A stretch of 64,000 nucleotides of DNA from Dactylosporangium siamense (GTDB lineage Bacteria; Actinomycetota; Actinomycetes; Mycobacteriales; Micromonosporaceae), in contig NZ_BONQ01000017.1 in the NCBI RefSeq assembly GCF_016862795.1, forward strand, positions 214,003-278,002, read 5' to 3'. A model generated the notes under the pieces. That model had not been told where the DNA came from, did not search any database, and saw nothing but the letters and a program-made list of their open reading frames with translations. This document shows, piece after piece, positions 9,110-17,405 of this stretch; the stretch's first letter is position 1; each line of letters starts with the position of its first letter. The position numbers and the translations under genes were made by a program.

Positions 9110-9227
9110 GATTCGCACCCTCCCCGTTCGCGAACGGTACCCACACGAAGACGTCTCGCAAAACCCTTCACGTTGCATGCGACGACGATCATTCGCGCGG
9201 GCCCATCCGACAAAGCGTGCAAAACGC

Positions 9228-9584
9228 TCACTCGACGGTCAGGTCGACCTGGTTGGTGTAGAAGGCGACCCGCTTCGTGATCGGCTCGACCGCCGGATAG
9301 GGCGTCTCGTAGGTCCAGATCACGTTGGTGAGCTCGCGGTCGGCGGTCACGACGCTGTAGTAGGAGGCGTCGCCCTTGTACGGGCAGTGCGTCGAGTGCT
9401 CGGTCCGCCGCAGCAGTGTCTGGTCGACGTCGTCCAGCGGCAGGTAGTACACCGGTGGATACGTCGACTCCTGCAGCGTCAGCGCGTCCGTGGTGTCGGC
9501 GACGGTCACGCCATCGACGCGGACCGTGACGCGCCGTCCGGTCGGGGTCACGGTGATCGGGTGGTCGGGCCCTGGGATCTTCAT
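9228..9584 (-). CDS. DUF427 domain protein
   Basis: 118-residue single-domain DUF427 protein (beta-barrel fold, function unknown). Family hallmarks are seen: VTVRVDGVTVADT at the N-terminus, YPPVYYLPLDDV near the middle and the HCPYKGDASYYSV core. The ATG at 9584 shares ATGA with the stop of the upstream TetR regulator, so it is translated from the TetR transcript. No catalytic role can be assigned; the conserved His-Cys-Pro-x-Lys-Gly stretch is the likely functional site. Confidence 0.88.
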   Translation of the reverse strand: MKIPGPDHPITVTPTGRRVTVRVDGVTVADTTDALTLQESTYPPVYYLPLDDVDQTLLRRTEHSTHCPYKGDASYYSVVTADRELTNVIWTYETPYPAVEPITKRVAFYTNQVDLTVE

Positions 9585-10135
9585 GCCTCCGACGCTACCT
9601 CGGGGGTATGACACAACAGCCGGTCGACGCAGCGCACGGCGAGCTCCGGCGTCAGCGTCCACGGCAGGAAGATCACGCGGTAGATGATCGGCGCGATGAC
9701 CAGTTCGATGAGGTCGTCGGCGGCGAAGGCGGACGACGACCGGTCGGCCAGCACCTGCGCCTCCGCCCGCCGGTTGCGCAGGCAGTCGGACTCGGTGTCG
9801 CCCGCCGAGGCCGCCCCGCCGCGCAGCAGTGCCGCGTTCACCGGCTTGGCGTAGTGCGCGACGATCTCGCCGGCCCAGGCGATGAGATCGGCACGCAGCG
9901 AACCGGTGTCGGGCAGCGGCCGGTCGGAGTCGAGCCGATACGTGGCGATGTCGTTGAGCATCGTCGGCAGGTCACCCCAGCGCCGGTAGATCGACGTCGG
10001 GTTGACCCCGGCGCGCTCCGCGATCAGGGGGATGGTGACCCGCTCCGCGCCGCGCTCCCGCACGAGCTCCTCGACCGCGCTCCTGACCTGCGCCACCACG
10101 ACGGCGCTGCGACCGCCGGTCCGTTTCTCAGGCAT
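9581..10135 (-). CDS. TetR-family transcriptional repressor
   Basis: 184 residues; N-terminal helix-turn-helix at about residues 30-52 (TIPLIAERAGVNPTSIYRRWGD) and a C-terminal ligand domain (TetR_C-type, ALLRGGAAS ...). It is divergent from an MFS pump, and the 93-bp gap between them holds two identical 24-bp direct repeats that are the likely operators, so it probably represses both itself and the pump. Its stop is fused to the DUF427 start (ATGA). Confidence 0.9.
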   Translation of the reverse strand: MPEKRTGGRSAVVVAQVRSAVEELVRERGAERVTIPLIAERAGVNPTSIYRRWGDLPTMLNDIATYRLDSDRPLPDTGSLRADLIAWAGEIVAHYAKPVNAALLRGGAASAGDTESDCLRNRRAEAQVLADRSSSAFAADDLIELVIAPIIYRVIFLPWTLTPELAVRCVDRLLCHTPEVASEA

Positions 10136-10143
10136 GTGACGCT

Positions 10144-10167
10144 CCTAACGCAACGAAAATTGCTTTA
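10144..10167. promoter_or_regulatory. Putative TetR operator, copy 1
   Basis: CCTAACGCAACGAAAATTGC continuing TTTA, repeated exactly at 10194-10217. The core GCAACGAAAATTGC is an imperfect palindrome (GCAA...TTGC). It sits 9 bases upstream of the tetR start and would block its transcription. Confidence 0.7.
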
Positions 10168-10193
10168 AGCCCAAAGCAAGCGAGTAGCTTCAG

Positions 10194-10217
10194 CCTAACG
10201 CAACGAAAATTGCTTTA
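10194..10217. promoter_or_regulatory. Putative TetR operator, copy 2
   Basis: Exact 24-bp repeat of 10144-10167, offset by 50 bp (about five helical turns), ending 11 bases before the MFS start. Exact conservation in an intergenic gap argues for function. Confidence 0.7.
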
Positions 10218-10228
10218 GGGGGTACGGC

Positions 10229-11431
10229 ATGACCACCGCACTGGTCCGACCCGTCACACTGCCCGCCGGGGCCGCGTTCGCCGGCGCCGGCCTGGCGTTC
10301 GCGTCGCTGTACCTGGCCGCGGGCGCACCGACGCCACTGCTCGTGCTGTTCGAACGGGAGTGGGGCTTCGCGCCGTGGGTGCTGACCGTCGCGTTCGCCG
10401 CGTACGCGTTCGGGCTGCTCGCCGCGCTGCTCGTGGTCGGGTCGCTGTCCGACCACGTCGGCCGCCGGCCCGTCCTGGTCGGCGCGCTCAGCGTGGAGGT
10501 CGCCGCGATGCTCATGTTCGTGTTCGCGCCGAACATCGGCTGGGTCATCGCCGCCCGCGTCGTGCAGGGCATCGCCACCGGCGCCGCCAGCAGCGCGTTC
10601 ACCGCGGCACTGGTCGAGCTGGCCCCGCCGCACCGCAAGCGGCTCGGCACGATCGTCGCCGGCGCCGCCCCCGCCGGTGGGCTCGGCCTCGGCGCGCTGC
10701 TGACCGGCGCCGCCGTGCAGTTCACCCACTCGGCGAACCTCATCGTCTTCGGTGCGCTCACCGTCATCATGGTCTTCGGTACGCTCACCGCCGCGTTCTC
10801 CGGCGAGACCGCCACCCGCCGGGCCGGCGCCCTCGACTCGCTCAAGCCCCGGGTCACGGTGCCCCGCGCCGCCCGCCGCGAGTTCGGCGCCGCGATCCCC
10901 GTGCACCTGGCCAGCTGGATGTTCGCCGGGCTGTTCATGGGCCTCGCCCCGACGATCGTGCGGGACATCTTCCACCTCGACAGCGGCCTGCTCAACGGCG
11001 CGACCGCGTTCCTGCCGCCCGCGTCCGCCGCGATCGCCGGCTACGTCCTGGGCCGCCTGCACCCGCGCCGCACCATCCTGCTCGGCGGCGCCGCGGTCCT
11101 GCTCGGCGCCGCGGTCGTGCTCACCGGCATCCTCGCCGTGCTGCTGCCCCTGGTCTGGGTCGGCGGGATCATCGGCGGCGCCGGCTTCGGCGCCACGTTC
11201 TCCGGGGCGCTGCGCGCCGTCGGGCCCCTGGCCGAGACCCACCAGCGGGCCGGACTGTTCGCCGCGGTGTTCCTCGTCGCCTACCTGTCCTTCGGCATCC
11301 CCGCGATCGTCGCCGGCCAGCTCGTCGCCCCGCTCGGCCTGCTGACCACCGTCGTGCTGTACGGCACCGTGATCCTCGCCGCGGCCGGGGCCGGCCTGCT
11401 CAGCCAGTGGCGGCTGACCCGGACCGCATAA
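10229..11431 (+). CDS. MFS transporter (sugar/drug efflux type)
   Basis: 400-residue, 12-helix major facilitator pump. Motif A is visible in the loop between helices 2 and 3 (GSLSDHVGRRPVLV, about residues 71-84), followed by motif B-like ARVVQGIATGAA (about 109-120). ATG at 10229 is preceded by GGGGGT. The adjacent TetR gene and twin operators imply ligand-inducible expression, as in drug-exporter modules. The C-terminus (LSQWRLTRTA) is intact. Confidence 0.9.
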   Translation: MTTALVRPVTLPAGAAFAGAGLAFASLYLAAGAPTPLLVLFEREWGFAPWVLTVAFAAYAFGLLAALLVVGSLSDHVGRRPVLVGALSVEVAAMLMFVFAPNIGWVIAARVVQGIATGAASSAFTAALVELAPPHRKRLGTIVAGAAPAGGLGLGALLTGAAVQFTHSANLIVFGALTVIMVFGTLTAAFSGETATRRAGALDSLKPRVTVPRAARREFGAAIPVHLASWMFAGLFMGLAPTIVRDIFHLDSGLLNGATAFLPPASAAIAGYVLGRLHPRRTILLGGAAVLLGAAVVLTGILAVLLPLVWVGGIIGGAGFGATFSGALRAVGPLAETHQRAGLFAAVFLVAYLSFGIPAIVAGQLVAPLGLLTTVVLYGTVILAAAGAGLLSQWRLTRTA

Positions 11432-11486
11432 CCCTTCAGGTCGGCGGCGCGCCGCCGATGGGGGACACGACCGAGAGGAGCGCAGC

Positions 11487-11678
11487 ATGAACGTCGCCCA
11501 GATCGCCTCGTCCATCACGTGGAGCGTCCCGCCCGCCGGTCGCGGCGTCGACCCCGACACCGCGCAGGCCCAGGTCAACGCCCAGGCAGACACGCTCAGC
11601 GCCCTCATGGGCACCAGGCACAACACCGCCGTCGCCAACAACATCACCGACGGCCAGGGCGTCGACGTCTACCTGTAG
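11487..11678 (+). CDS. Small hypothetical protein (63 aa)
   Basis: Not recognised. A 63-residue protein beginning MNVAQIASSITWSV and ending DGQGVDVYL, with an Ala/Gln-rich central helix (PDTAQAQVNAQADTLSALMG). ATG follows a good ribosome site (GAGAGGAGCGCAGC). No signal peptide or membrane helix. It lies 55 bases behind the MFS pump and 16 bases before the next gene; it may be co-transcribed with the pump. Confidence 0.6.
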   Translation: MNVAQIASSITWSVPPAGRGVDPDTAQAQVNAQADTLSALMGTRHNTAVANNITDGQGVDVYL

Positions 11679-11694
11679 GCACTAGATTCGACGG

Positions 11695-12363
11695 ATGAAC
11701 CGGCAGGAGATCAGCGACGCGGTCATCGACGTCGGATGGCGGTACATCCTGAGCACCATCATGACCACGGTGCCGGTGGGTTCGATCGGGCAGGCCGCCG
11801 AGGTCGCGGCCCGGTGCACCGCCGTCGCCGGTGACGACGCCGACCGGCACCTGTGGCTCGACCTGCGCGCCGATCACGTCCTGCTGACGCTGCAGACTCT
11901 CGGTGCGGCCAAGGTCACCGTCCGGGACATCGAGCTGGCCCGGGCCCTCAGCGGATCCCTGCGGGAGATCGGCCTCGCGACCGTACCCGCGACCGAGCGG
12001 TCGGTGCAGCTCCTCGAGATCGCTGTCGACGCCCTCGACATCCCCGCGGTCCGCCCCTTCTGGAAGGCCGTCCTCGGCTACGAAGACGAGGAGGGCAACG
12101 CCGGCGACCCCGGCGCGGCCGTCGTCGACCCGCACCGGCTCGGGCCCGCCGTGTGGTTCCAGCAGATGGCCGAGCCCAGGGTCGAGCGCAACCGGATCCA
12201 CTTCGACATCAGCGTCCCGCACGACGCGGCCGAAGGCCGGATCGCCGCGGCCCTCGCCGCCGGCGGCATCCTGGTGTCGGAGGCGGCGGCCCCGGCGTTC
12301 TGGATCCTCGCCGACGTCGAGGGCAACGAGGTCTGCGTCACGACCTGGCAGGGCCGGGACTGA
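11695..12363 (+). CDS. Pterin-carbinolamine-dehydratase-like / VOC fusion protein
   Basis: 222 residues in two parts. Residues 1-105 resemble 4a-hydroxytetrahydrobiopterin dehydratase (N-terminal LSTIMTTVPVGSIGQAAEVAARC ... LWLDLRADHVLLTL), though the canonical catalytic histidine cluster is not evident. Residues 105-222 are a glyoxalase-like VOC domain (LDIPAVRPFWKAVLGYED ... NRIHFDISVP ... WILADVEGNEVCV). This fusion is common in actinomycetes and of unknown substrate. TAGATT six bases before ATG looks like a leaderless -10 box. The stop overlaps the next ATG by one base. Confidence 0.8.
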   Translation: MNRQEISDAVIDVGWRYILSTIMTTVPVGSIGQAAEVAARCTAVAGDDADRHLWLDLRADHVLLTLQTLGAAKVTVRDIELARALSGSLREIGLATVPATERSVQLLEIAVDALDIPAVRPFWKAVLGYEDEEGNAGDPGAAVVDPHRLGPAVWFQQMAEPRVERNRIHFDISVPHDAAEGRIAAALAAGGILVSEAAAPAFWILADVEGNEVCVTTWQGRD

Positions 12364-13223
12364 TGGCCGACGTCTTCGCCGACCAGGCCGTCGCGGCCAT
12401 GGTCGCGGCATCCCGCGAACCCCAACTGGCCGTGAGCGTCGCCGAGCTGCGCCGGGGCGGGAAGGCGCGCGCCGCGCTGCGCCCGCCGGGCCCGGCGATG
12501 CCCGTCGAGGACCGCACCGTGGGCGGCGTCGGGGTCCGCGTGTACCACCAGAGCGGCGACGCGGTCATCGTCTTCGCCCATGGCGGCGGCTTCGTGCTGG
12601 GCGATCTCGAGACGCACGACGCGTTCGTCCGCAGGCTCGCCCACGCGACCGGCCGGACCGTCGTCGCCGTTGACTACCGGCGGGCGCCGGAGGACCCGTT
12701 CCCGGCCGCGGTCGACGACGTCCTCACCGTCCTGGACGCGCAGACCGCCGCGAGGGTGGCCGTGGCCGGGGACTCCGCCGGTGGGTTCCTCGTCGTCCAG
12801 GCCGCCCTGGTCCGGCGGGAGCGGATCGACGCGCAGCTGCTCGTCTGCCCGCTGATCGACGTCACCCTGCCGGCCGCGACCCAGCCGAGCGTCGCGGAGA
12901 AGGGCACCGGCTACACCCTGGACGTCGCGCAGCTGCGCGAGTGGATCGGCTGGTGGGCGCCGGAGAAGGCACCGGATCCGCTGGCCGAGGACCTCACGGG
13001 CATGCCGCCGGCCCTGGTCGCCGTCGCCGAACACGACCCGCTGCGCGACGGCGGCAGCCAGTACGCGCAACGGCTCACCGCGGCCGGTGTGCCGGTCGTA
13101 CACCGGACCGCGGTGGGACACGTGCACAACTTCGCCCAGTCCGTCCACGTGTCAACCGCCTGCGCCGAAGTTGACGCTCAGTGGCTGCGTGACGCTGCCC
13201 AGTTACTTTCCGGGTCGGGCTGA
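12363..13223 (+). CDS. HSL-type alpha/beta hydrolase (esterase)
   Basis: 286-residue hormone-sensitive-lipase-family carboxylesterase. The oxyanion-hole HGGGF motif lies near residue 74, nucleophile motif GDSAGG near 137 (Ser), acid in EHDPLRDGG near 221 and the catalytic His in VGHVHNF near 249. All triad elements are present and length is normal. The start overlaps the preceding stop by one base (TGATG), so it is coupled to the VOC fusion protein. Likely cleaves small acyl esters; the substrate is unknown. Confidence 0.9.
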   Translation: MADVFADQAVAAMVAASREPQLAVSVAELRRGGKARAALRPPGPAMPVEDRTVGGVGVRVYHQSGDAVIVFAHGGGFVLGDLETHDAFVRRLAHATGRTVVAVDYRRAPEDPFPAAVDDVLTVLDAQTAARVAVAGDSAGGFLVVQAALVRRERIDAQLLVCPLIDVTLPAATQPSVAEKGTGYTLDVAQLREWIGWWAPEKAPDPLAEDLTGMPPALVAVAEHDPLRDGGSQYAQRLTAAGVPVVHRTAVGHVHNFAQSVHVSTACAEVDAQWLRDAAQLLSGSG

Positions 13224-13301
13224 GACACCAGTGGCGGAGGCGGTGCAGACTGGGTGCCGGCGTCCCCGACCGGACGTCTGACGATCGGCAGGGGGCGCGA
13301 A

Positions 13302-14399
13302 GTGGGACTGTGGGACAGGATCCAGGGCGAGTTCGTCGACATCATCGAGTGGCTCGACGACAGCCGGGACACCATCGTCTGGCGGTTCCCCCGCTTCCAG
13401 AACGAGATCAAGATGGGCGCGCAGCTCATCGTGCGCGAGTCGCAGACCGCCGTGTTCGTCAACGAGGGGCAGGTCGCCGACGTCTTCAAGCCCGGCACCC
13501 ACACGCTGACGACGCAGAACCTGCCGATCCTGTCGACGTTGAAGGGCTGGAAGTACGGGTTCGAGTCGCCGTGGAAGGCGGAGGTCTACTTCGTCAACAC
13601 CCGCCAGTTCACCGACCTCAAGTGGGGCACCCAGAACCCGGTCATGCTCCGCGACGCCGAGTTCGGCATGGTGCGGCTGCGTGCGTTCGGCGCATACGCG
13701 CTGCAGGTCACCGAACCGGACAAGCTGCTGCGCGAGCTGGTCGGCACCGACCCGCAGTTCCGCACCGAGGAGGTCTCGGAGTTCGTCCGGCAGCTCATCG
13801 TCGGGCACCTCGGCAGCGCCCTGGCGACCGCGCAGGTGCCGGTCCTGGACCTCGCCGCACGGCAGCTGGAGATCGGCCAGCGGCTCGCGGGCGTCCTCAC
13901 GAGCGAGCTCACCGGGTATGGCATCCAGATCCCGAAGTTCGTCATCGAGAACATCTCGGTGCCGCCGGAGGTCGAGGAGGCCATCGACAAGCGCACCTCG
14001 ATGGGGGTCGTCGGCAACCTGGACAACTACACGAGGTTCCAGACGGCGAACGCGATCGAGGACGCCGCGAACAACTCCGGCGGCGCGGGCGAGGCGTTCG
14101 GGTTCGGTCTCGGCATGGCGGCCGGACAGCGGATGACGAACGCCGCGACCCAGGGCGCCCCGCCGTCCGGTGGCCCGCCGCCGTTGCCCCAGCAGGATCA
14201 GTGGTTCGCCGGCATCGGCGGCGCCCAGCAGGGGCCGTATGACCTGGCCGGGCTCGGCGCGCAGATCCGGGGCGGCACCGTCACCCGTGAGACGCTCGTG
14301 TGGCACAACGGCATGGCGCAGTGGACCCCGGCGGGTCAGGTGCCGGAGCTCGGCGCCCTGTTCGCCGCCGTCCCCCCGCCGCTGCCCCCGCAGGCGTAG
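13302..14399 (+). CDS. YdjI-like SPFH protein with C-terminal GYF_2 domain
   Basis: 365 residues. Residues about 20-260 form an SPFH/virion-core-like domain of the YdjI group (DTIVWRFPRFQNEIKMGAQLIVRE is the usual opening, not written in full), followed by a Gly/Pro linker and a GYF_2-type domain at about 312-357 (WFAGIGGAQQGPYDLAGL ... WTPAGQVPEL). GTG at 13302 follows AGGGGGCGCGAA. In Bacillus, YdjI with YdjG/YdjH forms a membrane platform that recruits a PspA protein; here the YdjG-like gene is immediately downstream, so a membrane-stress role is inferred. Confidence 0.87.
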   Translation: MGLWDRIQGEFVDIIEWLDDSRDTIVWRFPRFQNEIKMGAQLIVRESQTAVFVNEGQVADVFKPGTHTLTTQNLPILSTLKGWKYGFESPWKAEVYFVNTRQFTDLKWGTQNPVMLRDAEFGMVRLRAFGAYALQVTEPDKLLRELVGTDPQFRTEEVSEFVRQLIVGHLGSALATAQVPVLDLAARQLEIGQRLAGVLTSELTGYGIQIPKFVIENISVPPEVEEAIDKRTSMGVVGNLDNYTRFQTANAIEDAANNSGGAGEAFGFGLGMAAGQRMTNAATQGAPPSGGPPPLPQQDQWFAGIGGAQQGPYDLAGLGAQIRGGTVTRETLVWHNGMAQWTPAGQVPELGALFAAVPPPLPPQA

Positions 14400-14406
14400 C
14401 CCGCCG

Positions 14407-15474
14407 ATGCGGCAGTATCCGTGCGCCGGCTGCGGCGCCACCGTCGAGTTCGCCCCGGGCACCAACGCGCTGCGCTGCCCGTACTGCGGACACACCACCG
14501 TCATCGAACGGCAGCCGGACCGCGTCGTGCGCGAACACGACTGGGCCGAGTTCGCGGCGCTGCCCCGCAAGCCGATCGCGTTGCTGGCCGCCAACGTCTA
14601 CGTGTGCGGTGGCTGCGGCGCGCAGACGGAGAGCGACACCGTCTCCGACCGCTGCCGGTTCTGCGGCGCCGCCGTCGTCGCCCAGGTCGACCCCGTCGAC
14701 CAGGTGGTCCCGGAGGCGGTGCTGCCGTTCACCGTCGACCGTCCGGCGCTGCGCGCCGCCCTCGGCGCCTGGGCCGCGTCGCGCTGGTTCGCGCCGTCGG
14801 GCCTGAAGAAGGTCAGCGAGGCCGAGTCGGCGAAGAGCACGTATCTGCCGCACTGGACCTACGACAGCCGCACCGTGTCGCAGTACCAGGGGCAGCGCGG
14901 CGACCACTACTGGGACACCGAGACGTACCAGGCCAACGGCGAGACCCGCACCCGGCAGGTCCGGCGGACCCGGTGGCGCGGCGCGTCCGGCACCGTCGCC
15001 AGCGACTTCGACGACGTGCTCGTCACCGGCACCACGAAGGTCACCCGGGAGCACCTCGACGCCCTCGAGCCGTGGCCGCTGACCGACGCCGCGCCGTTCC
15101 GCCCCGACTACCTCGCCGGGCACGAGACGCTGCGCTACGACGTCGAGCCGGAGCAGGCCCTCGACGCCGCGAAGGCGCTCATGGCGGTGGTCATCGAGGA
15201 GGAATGCCGCGCCGACATCGGCGGCGACGAGCAGCGCGTCGAACACGTCGACACGACCTACGCCGACCTGACGTTCAAGCTGATGCTGCTGCCGGTGTGG
15301 CTGGCCTGCTACGTGTACGCCGGGAGGACCTACAACATCCAGGTCAACGGCCGCACCGGCGAGGTGGCCGGCGAACGGCCCTACAGCGTGCCGAAGATCG
15401 CCGCGGCGGTCACGGGCGGCGTCCTGCTGGTCGCCCTCGTCGTGTTCCTCATCTGGCGCGGGCGGCAGCCGTGA
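14407..15474 (+). CDS. YdjG-like double zinc-ribbon membrane protein
   Basis: 355 residues. Two zinc ribbons open the protein: CAGC/CPYC (residues 6-27) and CGGC/CRFC (about 73-95). A large soluble domain follows with the repeated WTYDSRTVSQYQGQRG and an extracytoplasmic-like middle; the only clear membrane helix is C-terminal (about 325-350, VTGGVLLVALVVFLIW). Gene order after a YdjI-like SPFH protein supports YdjG-type function in a membrane complex. The 3' end and the next gene's 5' end have been tandemly triplicated as a 74-bp unit. Confidence 0.82.
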   Translation: MRQYPCAGCGATVEFAPGTNALRCPYCGHTTVIERQPDRVVREHDWAEFAALPRKPIALLAANVYVCGGCGAQTESDTVSDRCRFCGAAVVAQVDPVDQVVPEAVLPFTVDRPALRAALGAWAASRWFAPSGLKKVSEAESAKSTYLPHWTYDSRTVSQYQGQRGDHYWDTETYQANGETRTRQVRRTRWRGASGTVASDFDDVLVTGTTKVTREHLDALEPWPLTDAAPFRPDYLAGHETLRYDVEPEQALDAAKALMAVVIEEECRADIGGDEQRVEHVDTTYADLTFKLMLLPVWLACYVYAGRTYNIQVNGRTGEVAGERPYSVPKIAAAVTGGVLLVALVVFLIWRGRQP

Positions 15475-15680
15475 CCGGCGCGCTCCGGCACGAGCGGGCG
15501 TCGGCGGTCCTCACCGTGTTCCTCGTCTGGTGCGGGCGGCAGCGGTGACCGGCGCGGTCCGGCACGAGCGGGCGTCGGCGGTCCTCACCGTGTTCCTCGT
15601 CTGGTGCGGGCGGCAGCGGTGACCCGCGCGCTCCGGCATGAGCGGGTGTCGGCGGCCCTCACCCTGCTCAGCGACGCCGG
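15471..15680. repeat. 74-bp tandem triplication at a gene junction
   Basis: Units start at 15471, 15545 and 15619, each beginning GTGACC and containing GCTCCGGCAYGAGCGGGYGT then CTCACC. Copies 1 and 2 are nearly identical and end in a degraded replica of the upstream gene's 3' end (GTGCGGGCGGCAGCG); copy 3 grades into the real start of the downstream gene. 74 is not a multiple of 3, so the copies are out of frame with one another and leave only the third GTG usable. Confidence 0.9.
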
Positions 15681-16587
15681 TGTGGCCGCGCTGCTCGACG
15701 AGCACGCCCGGCCCGACGCGGTCGGCATCGGCGGGCACACCGCGACCCTGTCGGTGGCCGGTTCGCCGGTGTTCATCAAGCAGGTCCCGGTCACCGCCCT
15801 GGACCTGCAGCACCCGCACTCGACCGCGAACCTGTTCGGCCTGCCCATGTACTGCCAGTACGGGGTCGGCTCGACCGGCTTCGGCGCGTGGCGTGAGCTC
15901 GCCGCGCACCGGATCACGACCGGCTGGGTCCTCGCCGGGCGGCACGCCGCGTTCCCGATCCTGCACCACTGGCGGGTCCTGCCCGCGGGGTTCGCGTGGC
16001 AGCCCGTCGACATCGAGGAGCGGGTGGCGTACTGGGGCGGCGCGCCGTCCGTGCGGCACCGGCTGACGCAGCTCCAGGACGCGCCGGCGCGGCTCGTGCT
16101 GTTCCTCGAGCACCTCCCGCGGACCGTGCACGACCTGCTGCGGGCCGACCCGTCCGCCGCCGGCCGGGTCGACGCGCGGCTGCGGGACGCGATCGCGTTC
16201 ATGAACGCCGCCGGGCTGTGGCACTTCGACGGGCACTTCAACAACGTCCTCACCGACGGCGATCAGGTGTACTTCGCCGACTACGGGCTCGCCCTGCACG
16301 AGGGGTTCGACCTGACCGCTCCGGAGCGCGCGTGGCTGCGCGAACACGTCGACTACGACCTGCGGTACACGACCGGGCACCTGGCGACCTGGCTCGCCGA
16401 GGAGTTCCGTGGACCGTCGTCACGGGCGGCGGTGTTACGCGGCGAGGCGCCGTTCCTCGGGCCCGCCGTGGCGGCGGAGCTCGTCCGCCGCTACGGGGAG
16501 CGGGCCCTGGTGACGGACGCCTTCTTCGACGCGCTCGTCACCGGGGCGAAGACGACGCCCTACCCGTCCTGTCCGGGGAGCTTGTAG
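15619..16587 (+). CDS. Kinase-fold protein (InaA/LPS-kinase-like)
   Basis: 322 residues. A small-molecule-kinase-like fold: FIKQVPV supplies the ATP-site Lys near residue 55, the catalytic loop is WHFDGHFNNVL (HxDxxxxN, about 202-212) and the metal motif is DYG (FADYGLALH, about 220). All key residues are present, so it may be active. GTG at 15619 is the third copy of a duplicated GTGACC start; the GTG at 15604 is an alternative. The 3' end overlaps the convergent epimerase by 28 bases. Role in the SPFH/zinc-ribbon operon is unknown; phosphorylation of a lipid, sugar or protein is possible. Confidence 0.75.
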   Translation: MTRALRHERVSAALTLLSDAGVAALLDEHARPDAVGIGGHTATLSVAGSPVFIKQVPVTALDLQHPHSTANLFGLPMYCQYGVGSTGFGAWRELAAHRITTGWVLAGRHAAFPILHHWRVLPAGFAWQPVDIEERVAYWGGAPSVRHRLTQLQDAPARLVLFLEHLPRTVHDLLRADPSAAGRVDARLRDAIAFMNAAGLWHFDGHFNNVLTDGDQVYFADYGLALHEGFDLTAPERAWLREHVDYDLRYTTGHLATWLAEEFRGPSSRAAVLRGEAPFLGPAVAAELVRRYGERALVTDAFFDALVTGAKTTPYPSCPGSL

Positions 16588-17405
16588 GCCGGCCGGAACC
16601 CCAGGAGCCGTTCGACGGCACCGGTGTCGATCGGCACCCGGCGGCCGGGGACCGGCGTGCGGATCGGCACACCCGGGTGGTGGGCGGCGATCAGCTCCTC
16701 GGTCGGCCGGTCGCTCAGGGTCTCCGGGGCGGCGAGGAAGACCCGGTGGAACCCGTGCAGCGGCGCCGAGGCGGCCAGCCACGCGGCCTCGGCGGCGTCC
16801 TCGACGTGCAGGTACGCCCACGAGTTCCGGGCGCCCGTCGCCGGGTCGGTGCGCACGTCCGCGGCGGCCTTCTCGAGCCTCGGCGTGTCGCCGGTGAACG
16901 GGAACCGCAGCGCGACCACGTCCATGCCGTGCCGGCGGTGGACCATCTCGCCGGTCAGCTCGTCGACCAGCTTCGACAGCGCGTAGGGATCCTCGATCTG
17001 CGGCGGTGCCTGCTCGTCCAGGGGGTAGTACGGCGGATGGAGGTCGTGCGGCGAGAACGGCATGCCGAGCAGCGCGTAGCTGCTGGCGAGCACGGCCCGC
17101 GGCACGCCCCGGCGGGCGGCCTCGTCGAGCACCACGAACGTGGCCCGGGTGTTGCCGGCGAACACGTCGAGGGCGGTGCCGAGCGTCGGCGCCGGGATCG
17201 CGGCCAGGTGGATGACCGCGTCGGTGTCCTCCTGGAACGCCTCGGCGACGACGTCCGGGTCGCCGGCCGAGCCGACCACGACCCTGGCGTGCTCGAACGT
17301 GGCCGGCTCCAGCGTGAGGGCGACGACCTCGACGCCCTGCCGGCGCAGGCGGGCCACGACGGCCCGCCCGATGTTGCCGCCGGCGCCGGTGACGACGACC
17401 CTCAC
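16560..17405 (-). CDS. NAD-dependent epimerase/dehydratase
   Basis: 281-residue extended SDR. Cofactor motif VTGAGGNIGRAVV (TGxxGxxG, residues 5-17), Ser in LASSYALLG and active-site YxxxK in DPYALSKLVDE (about 139-143). Size fits uronate-dehydrogenase-like or UDP-sugar epimerase-like enzymes. GTG at 17405 is in a GTGA overlap with the enolase-superfamily gene upstream, implying a joint pathway, probably sugar-acid catabolism. The 3' end overlaps the kinase-fold gene by 28 bases. Confidence 0.85.
   Translation of the reverse strand: MRVVVTGAGGNIGRAVVARLRRQGVEVVALTLEPATFEHARVVVGSAGDPDVVAEAFQEDTDAVIHLAAIPAPTLGTALDVFAGNTRATFVVLDEAARRGVPRAVLASSYALLGMPFSPHDLHPPYYPLDEQAPPQIEDPYALSKLVDELTGEMVHRRHGMDVVALRFPFTGDTPRLEKAAADVRTDPATGARNSWAYLHVEDAAEAAWLAASAPLHGFHRVFLAAPETLSDRPTEELIAAHHPGVPIRTPVPGRRVPIDTGAVERLLGFRPAYKLPGQDG

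Noticed and set aside
7679..9280. 533-codon plus-strand open frame
   Set aside because: Antisense to the L,D-transpeptidase, which has a complete catalytic domain and lipobox.
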